Below the pieces are notes generated by a model. That model saw only the letters and a list, made by a program, of their open reading frames with translations. It made no database searches and was not told the origin of the DNA. This document shows, piece after piece, positions 1-7,386 of a stretch of 46,756 nucleotides of DNA. Numbering within the stretch: the stretch's first letter is position 1; each line of letters opens with the position of its first letter. The stretch lies in NCBI GenBank assembly GCA_002786715.1, contig PCTW01000032.1, positions 16,658 through 63,413 of the forward strand, in the 5' to 3' direction. Made by a program: the position numbers and the translations under genes. This stretch comes from Bdellovibrio sp. CG22_combo_CG10-13_8_21_14_all_39_27 (GTDB taxonomy: Bacteria > Bdellovibrionota > Bacteriovoracia > Bacteriovoracales > Bacteriovoracaceae).

Positions 1-1217
1 GAAAAATCATCTGTGCCTTCAGCTTTTTGGTTGTAAATTTGCCAATGGCCTTTTGCCATAAAGTACTTGCAAGCAAAAATGGGTCGATTGTCTAAAATTC
101 CTATTCTCCAATCATACTCACTAGGAACAAATTCTTGAACAATGATCAAATCACTTTTAGAAAGAAGTTGATCTGCCATCTCTAAAAATTCTTCCTTACT
201 TGTCGCTTTGTAAACTCCGAGAGAGAAGGCTGAGTCAGGTTGTTTCAAAACAACGGGATATTTTGAATTATTTGAAAGTTCTTTCAGATTGTCTTTGTGA
301 AGAATGCTAGTTTTTGGTCGAGCGATTTTTAAGCGACTTAAGGTTTCTTCAAGAAAGACTTTGTTGGCACATTTTAGAATCGCTTCGGGATGATCTACGA
401 CGATCAATCCTTCCTGTAAGGCCCTACGGGCCAAACGATAAGTATGATGATTGACAGCCGTTGTCTCGCGAATAAATAGGGCATCATATTCTAAAATTGA
501 AGTCGTAAGATCTTCTTTTGTTAAAATTTCAGCTCGAATCCCACATTTTTTTGCGGCCCAAACAAAATTATCAAGCGCTTTAGGATTTGATGGAGCAGCT
601 TTCTCTTGAGGGTTGGTAAGAATTGCTAAGTCGTAAGAATAGTTTTTCGTTGAAGTTGAGCGGGCCGATGATTTCTTTTCAAAAAATTCATCTGCAGCTT
701 GTTGTAAAAAATCTATATGGGAATCAGCTACTTCAGAAAGAGGAATCGGGCGTAGCGACTTTAAAATCCAGCTACCATCCTTTTCAAAATCGGCCCTAAA
801 CAAGGGAGCCGACATAAAGGCAAAAAGCTTTTTTGATAAATCATTATATTGCTCTGAAATATTCTTTCCAAAATAGACCGAGAGCTTAAAGCTATCAGAC
901 TTAATATGCTTCAGTCTTTTTTGAATAAGCTCATCAATTTCATCCGAATAGAACTTGGCAATTTTCTGGTCTTTCATATCTTGAATCGTAATGGTATCAG
1001 GCATGACTCTGTGGTTGCGTGCTTGCGCCAATAGCGAGACGTAATAGCCCTTGCTTTGATAACGGTAGGATTTACAAAGATTAAAAATTTTAGCTGATTT
1101 GAGTTGGGCAAACTCAGGCTCTGTTAAATATTGTCGTGCAGATATGACTGTAGCATTTTTGATATTAAATTTAATGTCCGCCAATTTGTCGGTAACAATA
1201 TAGAGGGGAGCGCTCAT
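1..1217 (-). CDS. RimK-family ATP-grasp ligase with RLAN N-terminal domain (partial, 3' end cut by window)
   Basis: At least 405 residues read from ATG at 1217 before the window ends; the C-terminus lies outside. The N-terminal half (MSAPLYIVTDKLADIKFN onward, then CKSYRYQSKGYYVSLLAQAR near residue 50) matches the RLAN domain found in front of RimK-type ATP-grasp modules. The later half carries ATP-grasp features such as RETTAVNHHTYRLARRA and YPVVLKQPDSAFSLGVYK. Family knowledge: RimK relatives join amino acids or peptides to a carboxylate using ATP. Its start codon shares one base with the stop of the upstream C39-like peptidase (TAATG), so the two are co-translated. In other proteobacteria RLAN-RimK genes sit beside a GNAT/C39 peptidase protein, which supports the pairing. 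The substrate is unknown. Confident in family, not in function. Confidence 0.85.
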   Translation of the reverse strand, partial: MSAPLYIVTDKLADIKFNIKNATVISARQYLTEPEFAQLKSAKIFNLCKSYRYQSKGYYVSLLAQARNHRVMPDTITIQDMKDQKIAKFYSDEIDELIQKRLKHIKSDSFKLSVYFGKNISEQYNDLSKKLFAFMSAPLFRADFEKDGSWILKSLRPIPLSEVADSHIDFLQQAADEFFEKKSSARSTSTKNYSYDLAILTNPQEKAAPSNPKALDNFVWAAKKCGIRAEILTKEDLTTSILEYDALFIRETTAVNHHTYRLARRALQEGLIVVDHPEAILKCANKVFLEETLSRLKIARPKTSILHKDNLKELSNNSKYPVVLKQPDSAFSLGVYKATSKEEFLEMADQLLSKSDLIIVQEFVPSEYDWRIGILDNRPIFACKYFMAKGHWQIYNQKAEGTDDF

Positions 1218-1933
1218 TAATTGTCCTTTGGAGATATAATTAATAAATTTCCATCATAGGTCATCACTCCTAACATGATGGCGACAACCAACCGGTCCAT
1301 TTTAACAGAATAGTAATGTTGGTTGGCAAATGGATTTGGTAGGTAGGGATCAGCAATTAATACTTCATTGGTGTTAGCGTCAAAGCCGCAAAGAACAACA
1401 AAATGTCCTCCGGGTTCTCCTTTGAATTCATCATACTCAGTTGTTTCACTTATTTCTCTGGGCGATTGATAAAGATATGTCGATGAAAGTCCAGTCAAAA
1501 CAGGAAAATCGTTGAGCAAAAGAGACTGGATTAGGTCCGCTTTCATGTCCGCAAAGAGTTTGAGGTGCCCACCGTTTTTTAAAAAATCGATATAAGCTTT
1601 ACTGGCCGATATGAACTTTTCTTCGCGCTCTTTTGCCGCAAGCTGTTGTTCTAGTTTCAAGGCCAAATCGAGTGGACCTAAATCTTTCCAAGTGGGGTCA
1701 AAGATGGAAATATTATAGGTATAGACTACTGCGTTGTAGTTTTTAGATAAGGCGTGGTTGGCCAAGACAACGGCCAAAGTTCCGCCACCTTTTTCAAATT
1801 GTTGGACACCTTTGATACACTCTTGAAGAGTGATGGGATCATCATAATAGTTATAAACTGAGTGGAGACAAGTTGGGCCACAAGTTGTGTTATCGGGTTG
1901 TCTTTGAATAGTAAGGGATATTTTTTTTCGCAT
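1217..1933 (-). CDS. C39-like papain-fold cysteine peptidase
   Basis: A 238-residue protein with a classical C39/papain layout: catalytic Cys18 in TTCGPTC, His177 in PGGHFVVLCGFD and Asp195 in IADPYLPNPF. No signal peptide or membrane segment is visible, so it is probably cytoplasmic. It is the first gene of a two-gene leftward operon and overlaps the RLAN-RimK ligase by one base. In gammaproteobacteria the equivalent peptidase is often fused to an N-terminal GNAT domain; here it stands alone, although two unlinked GNAT genes lie a few kilobases away. It likely trims or removes the product of the partner ligase, or matures a peptide substrate; this is inference. It is not a bacteriocin-exporter C39 domain, because no ABC transporter is attached. 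Confidence 0.8.
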   Translation of the reverse strand: MRKKISLTIQRQPDNTTCGPTCLHSVYNYYDDPITLQECIKGVQQFEKGGGTLAVVLANHALSKNYNAVVYTYNISIFDPTWKDLGPLDLALKLEQQLAAKEREEKFISASKAYIDFLKNGGHLKLFADMKADLIQSLLLNDFPVLTGLSSTYLYQSPREISETTEYDEFKGEPGGHFVVLCGFDANTNEVLIADPYLPNPFANQHYYSVKMDRLVVAIMLGVMTYDGNLLIISPKDN

Positions 1934-1976
1934 ATTTTTTACCAGGTAATGGGCTAGATTCTACTCCTGTTTCTAA

Positions 1977-1988
1977 CTCTGGCCAGAG
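1977..1988. promoter_or_regulatory. 12-bp perfect palindrome CTCTGGCCAGAG in a divergent intergenic region
   Basis: A perfect inverted repeat lies in the 94-bp gap between the leftward C39/RimK operon (start 1933) and the rightward RMD1-like gene (start 2028). Its position suits an operator for either promoter. No bound factor can be named, and its GGCC core is common in this genome, so chance is a real alternative. Confidence 0.2.
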
Positions 1989-2027
1989 AGAAAAATTGCG
2001 TTAATAATTAATTTCCGAGGGAATAAA

Positions 2028-3125
2028 ATGCAGAACTTTAACGGACAAATTATCTACTATCGTGTTTTTGATATAGCCGCTGAAATCGATACCAATTTGG
2101 CGCGCGAACTCCTATCTAAGCAAAGCGTTGCCGAACATTTTAAACTCCGCAGAAGTTCTCGCGAGATGGTTATTGAGCAAGCTCCAGTAGTTATGAACCT
2201 CGGAACCTTTGATCAAACGATCAACCATCGCGATTTTCCCATTTTGGGGCAAGCAAAGCTTTGGAGTTTTGGTGCGGTATCGATCTCTTTTCGCTTAGAG
2301 CTCAGTCAAAGTATCAGCATTCAAGAACTCAAGTCACTTGCGGCCAGCATTGAAATGGAAAATTCACTCCATGAGCATGCTTTGGAAATTGTTAAAAAGC
2401 TGATCCATCAATTAGGAAGCTGCTTAACCAATCAGGGCGTTTGGGATCAATACGAAGATTACCTTATTTACAATATGGATCCTCATCAAATTAAAGGGGA
2501 TATTAAAAGTATTTTAGATCAAGAAGAGTTTTATCAACTTATTTTTACTGAAGAAGTAGATCAATTAAGTGAGGGCCAAAAGAATTTGATCCGTCAAAGT
2601 TCTATTCAGTATGGAAAAAACGATTTAATTGTCATTGATTGGAATTCTGCCTTCATCTGCTCACAAGGTGACTCCCAAGATGTGGCCGATGTGATTGAGT
2701 TTGCTCTTTGTCAGTTGCTTGAATTGCGCTATTACGATGAGCTTCTCGATCGCAAACTTTCGAGCCTATATAAATCAATTCAAAACAAGGAACCATCCTT
2801 GCTGTCCAATCAGTATAATAAGTTTTCGCATGAAGCTGCCGTCGTCTATATTGAAATCTCAGATATTGTCGAAAAAATTCAGAATTCTCTTAAAGTCATT
2901 GGTGACTTTTATTATGCTCGTATTTTCCGCTTATCGGTTGAAAAGTTTCGTTGTAGTGATTGGCAAAAAAGTGTTGATAGTAAACTTAATAATCTGGCCG
3001 AAGTTTCTCGTCTTTTCCATAGTCAAGTTAACGAGAGAAGAAATCAGTTGCTTGAAATCATTATCATCGTGTTGATTGCCGTTGAATTGATTCCTTTCAT
3101 ACAGGGCTTGATGGCCAAATTTTAA
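2028..3125 (+). CDS. RMD1/YagE (DUF155) family protein with C-terminal membrane anchor
   Basis: A 365-residue protein. The C-terminal third has the layout of DUF155/RMD1 proteins: a helical region with HEAAVVYIEISDIVEKIQNS, then a long helix (QVNERRNQLLE) running into one hydrophobic segment (about residues 342-360, IIIIVLIAVELIPFIQGL). An FxFxxxxxWS-like strand around ILGQAKLWSFGAVSISF also fits. The family is known from yeast Rmd1/Rmd8 and bacterial homologues; its biochemical role is unclear. A good Shine-Dalgarno (CGAGGG) precedes ATG 2028. The gene ends on TTAA shared with the convergent lipoprotein gene, a four-base tail-to-tail overlap. Family assignment is by motif pattern only and is moderately sure. 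Confidence 0.6.
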   Translation: MQNFNGQIIYYRVFDIAAEIDTNLARELLSKQSVAEHFKLRRSSREMVIEQAPVVMNLGTFDQTINHRDFPILGQAKLWSFGAVSISFRLELSQSISIQELKSLAASIEMENSLHEHALEIVKKLIHQLGSCLTNQGVWDQYEDYLIYNMDPHQIKGDIKSILDQEEFYQLIFTEEVDQLSEGQKNLIRQSSIQYGKNDLIVIDWNSAFICSQGDSQDVADVIEFALCQLLELRYYDELLDRKLSSLYKSIQNKEPSLLSNQYNKFSHEAAVVYIEISDIVEKIQNSLKVIGDFYYARIFRLSVEKFRCSDWQKSVDSKLNNLAEVSRLFHSQVNERRNQLLEIIIIVLIAVELIPFIQGLMAKF

Positions 3126-3934
3126 GGCTTATATTTTTTAAAATCATCGATACATTCTTGGCCATACAAAACAGTGTCTCCACTTTGCATAATCTTTTGT
3201 AGAAATTGCATAAAGTCTTTGCCACCCTCGTTTTGCCAATACATCACGCATTCTGGATTGGTACAGTGAGCGCCATGTTCGGAATCATGGTGCGATGATG
3301 AGAGTGGAACCCCATTATTAACGAGACCTAAAGCGTGTCCCATTTCGTGGACAAGAGTGGATTGCTCTCCGAACTTGGCAATTTGTTCACCTTGAAGATT
3401 GGCCATTTCCTTCACAACGTCTTTGAAAATGGCTATAACTGTAGTTCCCGTGACATTGAGGCCAATGACGTTGGTCGCTACATCTTCACCATTTTTAAAA
3501 TGTCCATTGAGAAAGAGAATAACAAACCGTGCGTGAGTTGTTTCAGATTTTGGATTCCCAACCGCCTCTGCTTTTGCCACGATCTCTTCGGCCGTCCAAG
3601 TTGTTTTTTGATCAGATGGGATCTCAGTCATTTCCGTCAAAGTCTTTGGAACAGTGAGTGCGACAGTTTGATTTCTTGAAGTAAAAATTGATTGCAAATT
3701 GTCTTCCAGCAATTGCCAGTAATACTTATCTCTTAATGTTTTACCAGTGTAAGGCTCTGCTCCAGTTTCGTAGATCACTTGGACAGTGAGGTTGGTCATT
3801 GAATTATAAAAAATATTAAGATTTTCGGGGGTCTGAATTTTGTTAATGAGCACTTGCTCTTCAATAGTGACTTCTTTTCGTCCACAAGAAAATAGAAGGA
3901 GCGCACAGATTAAAAAAGTGACAGTCTTTTTCAT
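3122..3934 (-). CDS. Lipoprotein zinc metallopeptidase, archaemetzincin-like motif
   Basis: A 270-residue exported protein. The N-terminus is a lipoprotein signal with lipobox LLFSC (Cys17). Residues 196-206 read HEMGHALGLVN, a metzincin-type zinc site (His196, Glu197, His200), with Gly203 and Asn206 in the spacing used by archaemetzincin-like enzymes. This is followed by HCTNPECVMYW (His223, Cys224, Cys229, Met231), which resembles the HCx4CxM element after the archaemetzincin zinc site; Met231 may be the Met-turn. The third zinc ligand could therefore be Asn206, His223 or another residue; the sequence alone does not settle it. It likely acts as an envelope-anchored endopeptidase. It faces the RMD1-like gene tail to tail with a four-base overlap and no terminator between. 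Confidence 0.7.
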   Translation of the reverse strand: MKKTVTFLICALLLFSCGRKEVTIEEQVLINKIQTPENLNIFYNSMTNLTVQVIYETGAEPYTGKTLRDKYYWQLLEDNLQSIFTSRNQTVALTVPKTLTEMTEIPSDQKTTWTAEEIVAKAEAVGNPKSETTHARFVILFLNGHFKNGEDVATNVIGLNVTGTTVIAIFKDVVKEMANLQGEQIAKFGEQSTLVHEMGHALGLVNNGVPLSSSHHDSEHGAHCTNPECVMYWQNEGGKDFMQFLQKIMQSGDTVLYGQECIDDFKKYKP

Positions 3935-4063
3935 GCTTATTTATCGGTTCTTTGGATAATATTTAGAGAAAATATTGACCGATCATTGAACTCAATTAAC
4001 CTAATGTTCGACACTCTAAAGTTCTAATGACAAATCAGCTTACTTAAGACAAGATTTGAAGCT

Positions 4064-4771
4064 ATGTTATTGATCCTCTTGACCTTTTTTACTCATTTGG
4101 CGCATGCCCAATGGTCAATGGACTTGGCCCTTGCTGGCCAATCACAGTCCATCTATCGGGGGGCTGAAACATGGCCCGAGAAGGGCCTTATGCTTGGTCC
4201 AGGTTTTTCTTATGATAATCAGCTCTTTATTCAGGGGCCTCACGTCTATTGGGCCTTTTTTGACCGTCAAGATGATCGACAGCTTATTTTGGGAATTCAT
4301 TACTTTGATGATAATAAACCGATGATTTCTCTCGGTGATCATGAAGTCGATTACCGAAATCAACGAAAAAACTCTCTCGAATTTTACTCAAGAGGTGAGT
4401 ACAAGTTTGGATGGAAAAATAAATTCAATCTGAATTTTCAAATTGCGAGAGATTTTATTTCTTATGAAGGACTTTATTCTGAAATAGGAGCTCAGGCTCC
4501 ATTACTGCCATTTACTTCGCTGTCTACCAAAATAAGTTTTGCAGAAAAGAGTACTCAATCTTATCTCTATGGACCAGGTTCTCTCTCTGGTGCCGGTTTT
4601 TCTTCTCTTGGATTAAAATTTGTTTGGCCATTTCTCCCTTTTGAAGGAATCGCTATGCTGGGCTACGACTATTCTTGGGTTCTAAAGGGCATCAATCAAC
4701 ATGCTGATTATGTGAGAGGTCGCTCTCGTCACCAAGTCTTTTCCTTGCGTATCATTGCTAAAATTTTTTAG
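4064..4771 (+). CDS. MipA/OmpV-like outer membrane beta-barrel protein
   Basis: A 235-residue protein with a cleavable signal peptide (LLILLTFFTHLAHA, cleavage near residue 15). After it come alternating hydrophobic and aromatic strands and a C-terminal aromatic residue (IIAKIF), as in outer-membrane barrels. The opening GQSQSIYRGAETWP followed by GLMLGPGFSYDN resembles the first strands of MipA/OmpV family scaffold proteins. Members are proposed to tether murein-synthesis machinery or act as small channels. The gene is divergent from the metallopeptidase lipoprotein and 18 bp upstream of a GNAT gene, probably one transcript with 4790-5671. The Shine-Dalgarno is weak. A generic beta-barrel of another family is the main alternative. 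Confidence 0.6.
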   Translation: MLLILLTFFTHLAHAQWSMDLALAGQSQSIYRGAETWPEKGLMLGPGFSYDNQLFIQGPHVYWAFFDRQDDRQLILGIHYFDDNKPMISLGDHEVDYRNQRKNSLEFYSRGEYKFGWKNKFNLNFQIARDFISYEGLYSEIGAQAPLLPFTSLSTKISFAEKSTQSYLYGPGSLSGAGFSSLGLKFVWPFLPFEGIAMLGYDYSWVLKGINQHADYVRGRSRHQVFSLRIIAKIF

Positions 4772-4789
4772 TCGACTTAAAATAAGAGT

Positions 4790-5317
4790 ATGACCAGTTT
4801 AGTGATTGACCATCGTCGTCCATTGGATGATGAAGAATTGAGCGATCTTAAAAATATTTTTTTTATGAGTAGCTCTGTACAATCTTTTAAAGATGAAGAG
4901 AGCCGAGAACACTTTTATCAGAGATGGTTGGGACAGTATCTCGATCGTTTTCCGGATTGGATTTGGCTTGCTCTCTTAAATAATAAAATTGTTGGCTATA
5001 TCGTTGCTTCTCCTGACTCCCTCTCTATTTTGAACGATTTTAAGATTCCAGGGATGGAATTATTTGAAGAACATTATTCTCGATTTCCAGTTGGCCTTCA
5101 TATCAATGTCGATTCACAAGCACGAGGTATGGGTGTAGGTGAGAAATTGATTTCGAAATTGTCGGAAGAATGTCAGATAAGAAAATTACCAGGGCTCCAT
5201 GCCATTACATCAGCAGGTGATCGCAATAATCATTTTTACAGAAAAAATAATTTTCTCTTTGAATATGAAGCACCTTTCAAAGGTCATAGACTATTATTTA
5301 TGGGGAAGTCTCTTTAA
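4790..5317 (+). CDS. GNAT family N-acetyltransferase
   Basis: A 175-residue single-domain GNAT enzyme. The acetyl-CoA-binding motif A is visible as HINVDSQARGMGVGEKLISKL (R/Q-x-x-G-x-G/A form QARGMGVG), preceded by strand WLALLNNKIVGYIVASPD and followed by FYRKNNFLFEY, the usual motif B. It transfers acetyl from acetyl-CoA to an amine; the substrate cannot be predicted. It follows the MipA-like gene by 18 bp and precedes a small membrane protein by 9 bp, so the three are probably co-transcribed. Confidence 0.8.
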   Translation: MTSLVIDHRRPLDDEELSDLKNIFFMSSSVQSFKDEESREHFYQRWLGQYLDRFPDWIWLALLNNKIVGYIVASPDSLSILNDFKIPGMELFEEHYSRFPVGLHINVDSQARGMGVGEKLISKLSEECQIRKLPGLHAITSAGDRNNHFYRKNNFLFEYEAPFKGHRLLFMGKSL

Positions 5318-5326
5318 GGAGAAATT

Positions 5327-5671
5327 ATGGGTAAAATCGCTTTTTTCGCATTACTCGTTTTAGGTGGATTGATGTATTACCTAAAAGATAAGAGTTTAGA
5401 CACCATCACAAAAAGTAAAACTGAGTTGGTAAAAGAGGGTGTTTTGACCAGACCCGGAGAAGGAGAGTTCGTTCCGAAATGGAAATTTGGAGATTGTATC
5501 TTTGAAAATGAAAAATCTTGGGACTATGAAAAAATACTTTTCGCGAGTAAGGAAGAATATAAATTTATAATTTGTCGAAAGTTTAAAGGCTGTACAACTG
5601 AGCCAAAACCTTACCCCGCAAAAGCCTACGAGAAAGATCGCCCTCGGTTCATTGCTTTGCCTTGTCAGTAG
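5327..5671 (+). CDS. Small hypothetical protein with N-terminal membrane segment
   Basis: A 114-residue protein that I do not recognise. Residues 4-18 (IAFFALLVLGGLMYY) form one hydrophobic segment, either an anchor or an uncleaved signal, followed by a soluble domain of about 90 residues with four cysteines (GDCIFE, IICRKFKGCTTEP and the C-terminal LPCQ). This suits disulfide formation outside the cytoplasm. A strong Shine-Dalgarno (AAGGAG) sits seven bases before ATG 5327, supporting that it is translated. Its last 23 bases overlap the 3' end of the convergent alpha/beta hydrolase gene. Confidence 0.6.
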   Translation: MGKIAFFALLVLGGLMYYLKDKSLDTITKSKTELVKEGVLTRPGEGEFVPKWKFGDCIFENEKSWDYEKILFASKEEYKFIICRKFKGCTTEPKPYPAKAYEKDRPRFIALPCQ

Positions 5672-6584
5672 TGAGATTGGTCTTCATGAATCGATTAAGG
5701 AGTTGAGCTATCTTTACGGGATGTTCAAACTGCGGAGCATGTCCGGTTTTTTTGAAAATATATTTTTCAGATTTTGGAATACTTTGGTGAATCGTCTCTG
5801 CTATCTCAACAGGAAAAATGCCATCGCAATCCCCCCATAAAATGAGCACAGGTTGTTTAAGTTTTTTAATTTTTTCGTTAAATGATCTCTCCGCGATGAC
5901 AGCTGGATCATTAACATCAATATCTTTCCCCACCAGGTCGTTCATCATTTTTCCAAACCAATCGTGATTACTTTTGATTCGTTGATAGAGGTAGCGAGCT
6001 ACTGGTTTCGGAATTTTATGGGGTTGGTGAACAAGTTTTGCTAATAACTTTTGATATGTTTGCTCATCCGTCACTTGAAAGAGATTAATCCCATCTGCAT
6101 ACTCATGCAGCAAAGAAGGAATGTGGGGATAATAAAATCCAGCAGAGTCGATAAGAGTTAGGGTTTTGAAATGTTCAGGGTGCTCTAAACACAATTTAAT
6201 GGAAAGGGCTCCCCCAAGTGAGTTGCCGGCCACATGACATGGGCCTAAATCGAGCTCCTCTATCCAATTCCAAAGGCAAGCCTTGGAGTAGTCCATAGAG
6301 TAATTTCTTTGCCAATTTTGAGGATTATCGCCAAAACCTGGCAGGTCTGGCATGAGGACCCGATATTTCTTCAAGAGCATGGCCGGCCAGAGAAAACCGT
6401 CTTTATTGTCACCAAACCCATGAATATAGATGAGAATAGGCCCATCAGGGTTACCCGTTTCCATGTAATGCAGTCCTTCATACTGGTCATTACCTAAGCT
6501 TTTAGCGACTTTTGCGCCTAAGAGCGTTCTGTGGAATTTGATATTGGCCTCATAGAGAAAATGGCCAAAACTACGTTGGTTCAT
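5649..6584 (-). CDS. Alpha/beta-fold hydrolase
   Basis: A 311-residue hydrolase with the full catalytic triad: nucleophile Ser122 in GNSLGG, Asp254 in WGDCDGIFP and His282 in TGHAPQFEHP. The oxyanion loop is IYIHGFGDNK, and LMPDLPGFGDN follows as in the epoxide-hydrolase/meta-cleavage-hydrolase group. A cap of about 90 residues lies between Ser and Asp. The reading frame extends upstream to a TTG at 6623, but ATG 6584 is preceded by GAGGT at a five-base spacing and is the better start. There is no signal peptide, so it is cytoplasmic. The substrate is unknown; a carboxylesterase or C-C hydrolase is likely. Its 3' end overlaps the convergent small membrane-protein gene by 23 bases. Confidence 0.85.
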   Translation of the reverse strand: MNQRSFGHFLYEANIKFHRTLLGAKVAKSLGNDQYEGLHYMETGNPDGPILIYIHGFGDNKDGFLWPAMLLKKYRVLMPDLPGFGDNPQNWQRNYSMDYSKACLWNWIEELDLGPCHVAGNSLGGALSIKLCLEHPEHFKTLTLIDSAGFYYPHIPSLLHEYADGINLFQVTDEQTYQKLLAKLVHQPHKIPKPVARYLYQRIKSNHDWFGKMMNDLVGKDIDVNDPAVIAERSFNEKIKKLKQPVLILWGDCDGIFPVEIAETIHQSIPKSEKYIFKKTGHAPQFEHPVKIAQLLNRFMKTNLTTDKAKQ

Positions 6585-6611
6585 GTATACCTCAATAGTT
6601 AATTTTTGCCC

Positions 6612-6640
6612 TTCATAAGGCAAAGATCAAGTTGTATGAT
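6612..6640 (+). promoter_or_regulatory. Possible sigma70-type promoter for the miniprotein/GNAT/dioxygenase genes
   Basis: TTCATA (6612-6617) and TATGAT (6635-6640) are separated by 17 bp. The -10 matches consensus at five of six positions and the -35 at four of six. It sits 27 bp before the ATG at 6668 in the divergent gap after the hydrolase start. Position supports it; the -35 is weak. Confidence 0.35.
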
Positions 6641-6667
6641 GCTAAAAACAAAAATTGGGAGAATTTT

Positions 6668-6772
6668 ATGGCAAAAGCTAAAAACAAGAAAAACAAACCA
6701 AAGAAATCACTAAAGGCTCATAAGCGCTTAGCTCAAAAGAAAAGATTGACTAAAAATCATCAACGTCACTAG
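6668..6772 (+). CDS. 34-residue lysine-rich miniprotein
   Basis: A short gene of 34 codons. The protein is almost entirely Lys, Arg, His, Ala, Asn and Leu, starts MAKAKNKKNKPKKSLKAH and ends TKNHQRH, with no acidic residue at all. A Shine-Dalgarno (GGGAGA) lies seven bases before ATG 6668, and a plausible promoter lies upstream. Its stop (TAG 6770-6772) is three bases before the ATG of the next GNAT gene, so the two are likely translated as a unit. The composition suits binding to RNA, ribosomes or DNA. I do not recognise a family. The main alternative is that it acts as a leader whose translation sets GNAT expression. Confidence 0.55.
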   Translation: MAKAKNKKNKPKKSLKAHKRLAQKKRLTKNHQRH

Positions 6773-6775
6773 AAA

Positions 6776-7381
6776 ATGTCATCTCATTTATTGAGAACAG
6801 ACGTTGTGATGGGCCAGAACATTGAGAAATATCTTAATGATTTGGCCAAACTTCGTATTGAAGTTTTTAAAGATTATCCTTATCTCTATGATGGGAATCT
6901 TGATTATGAGTCAAACTATCTTGCAAAATACTGTAAAGATCGTAAAAGCATAGCGGTCATCGTTAAAGACGGTGATCGCATCGTTGGTGCATCGACGGCC
7001 ATGCCGTTAAGTAGTGAGCACGAAGAATTTAAATTGCCGTTTAAAAATTCTGGAATCGATATCAATGATGTTTATTATTTGGCTGAATCGGTTTTGCTTC
7101 CGGAATATAGAGGTCGAGGCTTGGGTCATCGTTTCTTTGATTTTAGAGAGAGTCATGCCTCGGCATTAAGATTTTCGATTACAGCTTTTTGCGCTGTTGA
7201 AAGACCTACTGACCATCCAAGTGCCCCAGCTGATTATTCTCCTCTCGATGAATTCTGGAAGTCCAGAGGCTATCGAAAAAGTCCTTTAACCTCAGAGTTC
7301 AAATGGAAAGAAATTGGTGAATCTGAAGAATCTCCAAAGACCATGAGGTTTTGGCTTAAAAGTACGAATAAGGATTTTTGA
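6776..7381 (+). CDS. GNAT family N-acetyltransferase
   Basis: A 201-residue GNAT. Motif A is LAESVLLPEYRGRGLGHRFFDF (acetyl-CoA pyrophosphate loop YRGRGLG), preceded by the substrate-side strand SIAVIVKDGDRIVGASTAMPL; FWKSRGYRKSP gives motif B. The long segment after motif A (SITAFCAVERPTDHPSAPADYSPLDEF) is typical of a subgroup acting on small amines or peptides. The start is three bases after the stop of the basic miniprotein, and the stop overlaps or abuts the dioxygenase gene, so 6668-8217 forms one operon. Whether the lysine-rich miniprotein is its substrate is speculation. Confidence 0.8.
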   Translation: MSSHLLRTDVVMGQNIEKYLNDLAKLRIEVFKDYPYLYDGNLDYESNYLAKYCKDRKSIAVIVKDGDRIVGASTAMPLSSEHEEFKLPFKNSGIDINDVYYLAESVLLPEYRGRGLGHRFFDFRESHASALRFSITAFCAVERPTDHPSAPADYSPLDEFWKSRGYRKSPLTSEFKWKEIGESEESPKTMRFWLKSTNKDF

Positions 7382-7386
7382 TCCTT

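Noticed and set aside
2695-3075. 126-codon forward frame inside the RMD1-like gene
   Set aside because: Out of frame with a well-formed gene that has a C-terminal membrane anchor; residue composition is not protein-like.
6585-6623. TTG start at 6623 for the alpha/beta hydrolase
   Set aside because: ATG 6584 has a GAGGT site at five bases and gives a normal N-terminus.
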